11,502 nt of DNA, taken from positions 1 through 11,502 of the forward strand of contig DASTCC010000351.1 of NCBI GenBank assembly GCA_035711465.1, written 5' to 3'. This DNA is from DASTCC01 sp035711465 (GTDB taxonomy: Bacteria; Acidobacteriota; Vicinamibacteria; Vicinamibacterales; SCN-69-37). Below are positions 8,501 to 11,502 of this stretch, piece by piece. The stretch's first letter is position 1, and every line of letters begins with the position of its first letter. Below the pieces are notes generated by a model that was not told the DNA's origin, did not search any database, and worked only from the letters and a program-made list of their open reading frames with translations. The position numbers were made by a program, and so were the translations under genes.

Positions 8501-11370
8501 AGCTGCAGGCCATCGCCACCCAGGACGGCCGCCGCGCCCGCACCGACACCTCCTTCTACGCCCTCGGCAAGGGCTACACGGCGTGGCAGCGCTTCGATCA
8601 CAACCGCATCACGCTCGAGCCGGAGAAGAAGAGCTGGAAGCCGGGCGAGCGCGCGCGGCTGATGATCCAGTCGCCGTGGGAATCGGCGACGGCGCTGCTG
8701 ACGATGGAGCGCGAAGGTATCCGGCGCTACGAGCGTTTCACGCTGACGTCCACGCAGCAGACCGTCGAAGTCCCGATCACCGAGGAGGACATCCCGAACG
8801 TGTTCGTCTCGGTGCTGCTCATCCGCGGCCGGACGTCGAACGAGCCGGGTCCCGACGGCAGCGATCCTGGCAAGCCGGCATTCAAGCTCGGCTACGCGGA
8901 GCTCGACGTCGAAGACGCCAGCAAGCGGCTCGAGGTCACAGTCGCCGCGGATCGGCCCGAGTATCGGCCCGCCAACTCGGCGAAGGTCTCGGTCGCCGTC
9001 ACCGATCCGCTGGGCAAACCGGCGCGCGGTGAAGTGACGCTCTGGGCCGTGGACTACGGCGTGCTCTCGCTCACCGGGTACCAGGCGCCCGACGTCCGCA
9101 GCGCCGTCTATCGTCGCAAGTCGCTTCAGGTGATGAACGAGGACAGCCGTCAGCGCATCATCAGCCGTCGGGTGCTCACCCCCAAGGGCGACAGCGAAGG
9201 TGGCGGCGGCGGCAGCGAGAACATCCGCAGCGACTTCCGTCCGCTCGCGTTCTGGCTCGGCTCGGTCGAAACCGACGGCTCCGGCAAGGCGACGCGTACG
9301 GTCACGCTGCCCGACGCGCTCACGACGTACCGGATCATGGCCGTCGCCTCCGACACCGCCTCGCGCTTCGGCGACGGCAGCACCGAGATTCGCGTCAGCA
9401 AGCCGGTGACGATGCTGGCGGCGTTTCCGCGATTCCTGACGACGGGCGATCGCGCCTCCTTCGGCAGCGTGATCACGAACACGCTCGCCTCCGGCGGCCG
9501 CGCGACGGTGACGATCAAGAGCCTCGACCCGGGCGTGCTCGCGTTCGCGGGCTCGAGCTCGCAGACGCTCGACCTCGACGGCGGCGGCACCGAGCCCGTG
9601 CGCTTCGACGCCGAGGCGATATCTGCGGGCGTCGCCCGCGTGCAGATGACGGTGAAGCTCGGCGGCAACAGCGACGCGTTCGAGGCGACGATCCCTGTCC
9701 AGGCCCCGGCGCGCGCGGAGGTCGTCGCGGCGTTTGGCGATACCGACAGCCGGACCAGCGAGCGCATCGCGTTGCCCGCCGACGTCGTCGCTTCCACTGG
9801 CGGCCTCGAGATCAGCTTCGCGTCGTCGGCGCTCGTCGGTCTCGGCGAAGGCGTGCGTTATCTCGCCGAGTACGGGTACTTCTGCGCCGAGCAGAAGGCC
9901 TCGGCGGCGCTGGCGCTCTCGCTTGCCGCGGATCTCGGCACGACGTTCTCGATGAGCCGGATCGCGCCGGCCGACTATCGCAAGAAGGCCGCATCGCTCC
10001 TCGCGGAGCTGCCGCGGTATCAGTGCGCCGACGGCGGGTTTGGCTACTGGCCGGGCAACTGCCGCCGTGGCGATACGTATCTGACGAGCTACGTCCTGCA
10101 CGTGATGTTCCTGGCCAAAGAGCTGGGGTTCGATCAGGACGCGCAGGTCGTCAACCAGGCGCTCGATTTCCTGACACACAAGATGAACCTGCCCGAGCCG
10201 CAGCAGGTGCAGTGGCTCGCGGTCTGGGGCGCGACCGAGGCGTTCGGCGTCAAGGTGCTCACCGAATACGGCCGGAATCAGGACTCGAACATCACCAGGC
10301 TCTTCCGCGGTATCGATCGGCTGCCGATCTTCGCGCAGTCGTATCTGGCCGACGCGGTGCGGTCGTCACGGCCGGACGACCCGCGTTATCCGGATCTGGT
10401 GCGGCGGCTGACCAACGCGATGCGCGTCGAGGGCGACCGCGCCCACGTCGAGGAGCTCGACGAGGAGGCGCTGGCGTGGATCTGGAGCTCCAACGTTCGC
10501 GCGACGGCAATCGTACTCGACGGTCTCGTCCGGCGCGGCGACGATCCGGTGTTCGTGCAGCGGGCGGTGCGCTGGATTCTCGGCGACCGCGAGAACGGCC
10601 GTTGGCGGAATACGCAGGAGAACGCGATGGCGCTCGCGGCGCTGGTCGCGTACTACAAGAAGTTCGAGGCCGAGACCCCGAACTTCACTGCCACCGCGGC
10701 CATCGACAACCGCACCATCGGCACGGCCCGGTTCAGCGGCCGCGCGACGTCGACGCAGTCGGTACGTCTGGCGATGCCGGATCTCCTGCGGCAGGTCGCG
10801 GCCGGGACGGAAAAGGAGCTGGCGATCTCGCGCGCGGGCGCCGGGCGGCTCTATTACGCGTCCCGTCTCCAGTTCGTGCCGCGCGTCCCGCCGCCGGCGA
10901 GCGATCAAGGTATCCACGTCGAGCGCCGCTACGAGCGCTTCGTCGAGAACGGCGACAGCCCGGCGGCGACCTCGTTCGCGGCCGGCGATCTGATTCGGGT
11001 CACGTTGACAGTCACGCTGCCCAAGGAACGCCGGTACGTTGCCGTCACCGACGCGATGCCTGCCGGCGTCGAGGCTGTGGATGGCTGGTTCCGCACCACC
11101 GCCTCCGATCTGGCGGCCGACGCATCGCAGCAATCCGACGACGGCTCATGGGACACGTGGTGGCGCCGCGGCGGCTTCGATCACGTCGAGAAGTACGACG
11201 ATCGCGTGCAGCTCTTCGCGACCCGGCTTGGCGAGGGGCGGCATCAGTTCTCGTATCTCGTGCGCGCGACGACCAGCGGCACGTTCACGGCCGCGGGCAC
11301 GTGGGCCGAAGAGATGTACACCCCTGAAGTGAGCGGCCGCACGGCACCGGCGACGATCGTGATCAAATGA
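5584..11370 (+). CDS. Bacterial alpha-2-macroglobulin family protein with CAEQ thioester
   Basis: About 1928 residues, exported to the periplasm. ATG 5584 is chosen because it gives a clean signal peptide (MRRFVAICVCLLLLGAGAVA, likely cut after A20) and has GAGGG 7 bases upstream; in-frame starts at 5527 and 5539 would bury the signal. There is no lipobox. Domains in order: Big_5/Ig-like N-terminus (about 30-130, LSDANEIRVIFSEPM), further Ig-like regions, MG2 with SDRGVYKPGEEVHV (about 630-643), more macroglobulin domains, bait-region domain (about 990-1120), VDYGVLSLTGY (1156-1166), a basic bait-like stretch (1177-1201), a G5 linker (1206-1210), the A2M domain (about 1218-1300, LPDALTTYRIMAVASD), the thioester domain (from about 1403) with C1434-A-E-Q1437 and DGGFGYWPG, and the closing domain ending AEEMYTPEVSGR (1908-1919). 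By family, protease cleavage of the bait exposes the thioester, which bonds and traps the protease. It is longer than the E. coli form (about 1650), mostly N-terminally. Confidence 0.96.
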   Translation: MRRFVAICVCLLLLGAGAVAALPPAALTVVSAGPNGEIRQLSDANEIRVIFSEPMIALGRTPSNPTPPWIRISPAIAGTWRWSGTTILIFTPDPATPLPFATRYTITIDAAAESAAGQRLGAPFAFTFTTPTVRLVSARWARQDGRFDRPLALALEFNQPVRATDVVAHLGARYRRHDVAIPSFSNAERARIAAADPNGLTRFDTKVAFARQQAARTDALALRQAAVWDRERFPPSDTLVVLETTVAPPPGTEIQLTLDTRMPSPAGPEFPPEAQTSLIEPDPVFFAIGSSCRAQCNPSAYNSVHFSNNVDASRFAAALRVRDITTPAREQAIAAASPPPAAGRDISIAHSLDDAGFDRQPPARTWALHLDPALEAADGQRLDYPWVAIVENWHERAFASFGDGHGVWETSGGRQLPFYSRNFRTVTQHLSRLTPRELMPRILELQQNNFRLRPPGTGTVRRLNVTDDAIQSHGLDVNAVLSPQGTGLAWAAIEPGEPIPRSSPIEHAGSTVVQVTNLGITVKDSPQSTLVFVTRLDNGEPVDAARVTIINTRNEEVWAGSTGRDGVVIAPAMPLRSPENWYELSFIVTAEKDGDVGYVASNWNEGISPWEFDTSYGLWEATDILRGSVFSDRGVYKPGEEVHVKALVRLDTPNGMRLMPGGSALDVRVTDTRGKEVDRRRITVNKWSSAEWSWTVPESATLGNYWIQVEIPGTTKPEGNDVTERRRGGEWLKRVGGSFLVAAYRKPDFRVDATLTATSPVAGSALRGAIDARYLFGNAMRGRPVSWSIRREPTFDVPQPILAKFPTDKYSFGYYPDARPDGTVKSDKATTDADGKIAVEVTAEANTDLTYFYTFEADVEDVSRQHVAARASTVVYPAPWHIGVRRPPYFADVSTGTAVDVVAVDPSGNLVKGVPVKISLVRIQWNSVRRAEGSGFYEWDTERVEVPSGEWTITSDSAPVTVKIPLPEGGSYELQAIATQDGRRARTDTSFYALGKGYTAWQRFDHNRITLEPEKKSWKPGERARLMIQSPWESATALLTMEREGIRRYERFTLTSTQQTVEVPITEEDIPNVFVSVLLIRGRTSNEPGPDGSDPGKPAFKLGYAELDVEDASKRLEVTVAADRPEYRPANSAKVSVAVTDPLGKPARGEVTLWAVDYGVLSLTGYQAPDVRSAVYRRKSLQVMNEDSRQRIISRRVLTPKGDSEGGGGGSENIRSDFRPLAFWLGSVETDGSGKATRTVTLPDALTTYRIMAVASDTASRFGDGSTEIRVSKPVTMLAAFPRFLTTGDRASFGSVITNTLASGGRATVTIKSLDPGVLAFAGSSSQTLDLDGGGTEPVRFDAEAISAGVARVQMTVKLGGNSDAFEATIPVQAPARAEVVAAFGDTDSRTSERIALPADVVASTGGLEISFASSALVGLGEGVRYLAEYGYFCAEQKASAALALSLAADLGTTFSMSRIAPADYRKKAASLLAELPRYQCADGGFGYWPGNCRRGDTYLTSYVLHVMFLAKELGFDQDAQVVNQALDFLTHKMNLPEPQQVQWLAVWGATEAFGVKVLTEYGRNQDSNITRLFRGIDRLPIFAQSYLADAVRSSRPDDPRYPDLVRRLTNAMRVEGDRAHVEELDEEALAWIWSSNVRATAIVLDGLVRRGDDPVFVQRAVRWILGDRENGRWRNTQENAMALAALVAYYKKFEAETPNFTATAAIDNRTIGTARFSGRATSTQSVRLAMPDLLRQVAAGTEKELAISRAGAGRLYYASRLQFVPRVPPPASDQGIHVERRYERFVENGDSPAATSFAAGDLIRVTLTVTLPKERRYVAVTDAMPAGVEAVDGWFRTTASDLAADASQQSDDGSWDTWWRRGGFDHVEKYDDRVQLFATRLGEGRHQFSYLVRATTSGTFTAAGTWAEEMYTPEVSGRTAPATIVIK
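9883..9894 (+). other. Thioester motif CAEQ of the A2M protein
   Basis: The codons TGC GCC GAG CAG encode Cys1434-Ala-Glu-Gln1437, the CxEQ pattern whose Cys and Gln side chains form the internal thioester in A2M and complement proteins. The preceding residues are YGYF, where most bacterial and animal members have a Gly just before the Cys. Two more cysteines, C1481 and C1493, flank the DGGFGYWPG run and could form a disulfide, as could C292 and C296 in the N-terminal part. Confidence 0.85.
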
Positions 11371-11502
11371 CACGCCTGGCTGCTCTCGCCCGGGCGGTGT
11401 GGCGCCGGCGGAAGATCGTCGGTGCGGTGGCGGTGGCGTCCGCGATCGTGCTGGCGGCGTGGATTCGTCTGGGGCCGCTGCCGGACGGACTGCTACGCGG
11501 CG
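11367..11502 (+). CDS. pbpC: Penicillin-binding protein 1C, N-terminus only
   Basis: The ATG overlaps the A2M stop as ATGA, so translation is probably coupled. The 45 visible residues are a short basic cytoplasmic tail (MTRLAALARAVWRRRK), one membrane anchor (about 17-34, IVGAVAVASAIVLAAW) and then RLGPLPDGLL, the characteristic opening of PBP1C just before its transglycosylase domain. PBP1C is a bifunctional class A peptidoglycan synthase (glycosyltransferase plus transpeptidase) in the inner membrane. No catalytic residues are inside the window. The call rests on the short N-terminal match plus the well-known A2M-pbpC pairing in proteobacteria and other phyla; both agree. Confidence 0.85.
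   Translation, partial: MTRLAALARAVWRRRKIVGAVAVASAIVLAAWIRLGPLPDGLLRG

Noticed and set aside
5491..10179. A 1562-codon open frame on the - strand opposite the A2M gene
   Set aside because: It is very rich in Arg, has no domain, signal or ribosome site, and lies fully antisense to a gene with clear domains. Long antisense open frames are expected when codons are strongly GC-biased at the third position.
10023..11327. A 434-codon + strand frame inside the A2M gene (and a similar one at 6738-8432)
   Set aside because: Out-of-frame shadow of the A2M gene with Arg-rich, domainless translation.

Overview
The window looks like part of a chromosome from a high-G+C member of the Acidobacteriota, possibly the Vicinamibacteria. 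Two things support this. There is a pair of large 'ADOP' permeases (acidobacterial duplicated orphan permeases, MacB/FtsX type), and one of them is translationally coupled to a PadR regulator of the kind that usually accompanies them in that phylum. All genes share the same GC-rich codon style. I see no mobile element, tRNA, rRNA or CRISPR array. The phylum call is inference from gene families, not from a marker gene.

Left half (1-4793). The 3' part of one ADOP permease runs on the + strand to 1695. A complete ADOP permease gene on the - strand (4410-1702) ends 6 bases from it, tail to tail. A perfect 16-bp palindrome spans both stop codons. The complete permease is read in one unit with its PadR regulator (4793-4407), the two overlapping by 4 bases (GTGA). 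The complete permease carries an N-terminal cytoplasmic prefix domain. A strong Shine-Dalgarno lies directly in front of its internal Met85, so a second, prefix-less form is plausible. No ABC ATPase gene is present.

Divergent control region (4794-4889). This 96-base gap separates the PadR gene from a rightward gene set. It holds a 14-bp perfect palindrome touching the PadR start codon (candidate operator), two CTCTAGA copies, and a GGAAC/TCTAGA pair resembling an ECF-sigma promoter in front of the rightward genes.

Right half (4890-11502). Three genes lie in the same direction: a NUDIX hydrolase of the CoA-pyrophosphatase-like group, a very large bacterial alpha-2-macroglobulin (A2M, about 1928 residues, with an intact CAEQ thioester motif), and the first 45 codons of a penicillin-binding protein 1C (pbpC). 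A2M and pbpC overlap by ATGA. The A2M/PBP1C pairing is a known arrangement: A2M traps proteases that get past the outer membrane, and PBP1C is thought to help repair the peptidoglycan damage. Here A2M has a plain signal peptide without a lipobox, unlike the lipoprotein form of E. coli, and a NUDIX gene is added at the front. I found no clearly unknown system. The most checkable oddities are the dual start in the permease, the palindromes, the ECF-like promoter and the soluble-looking A2M.
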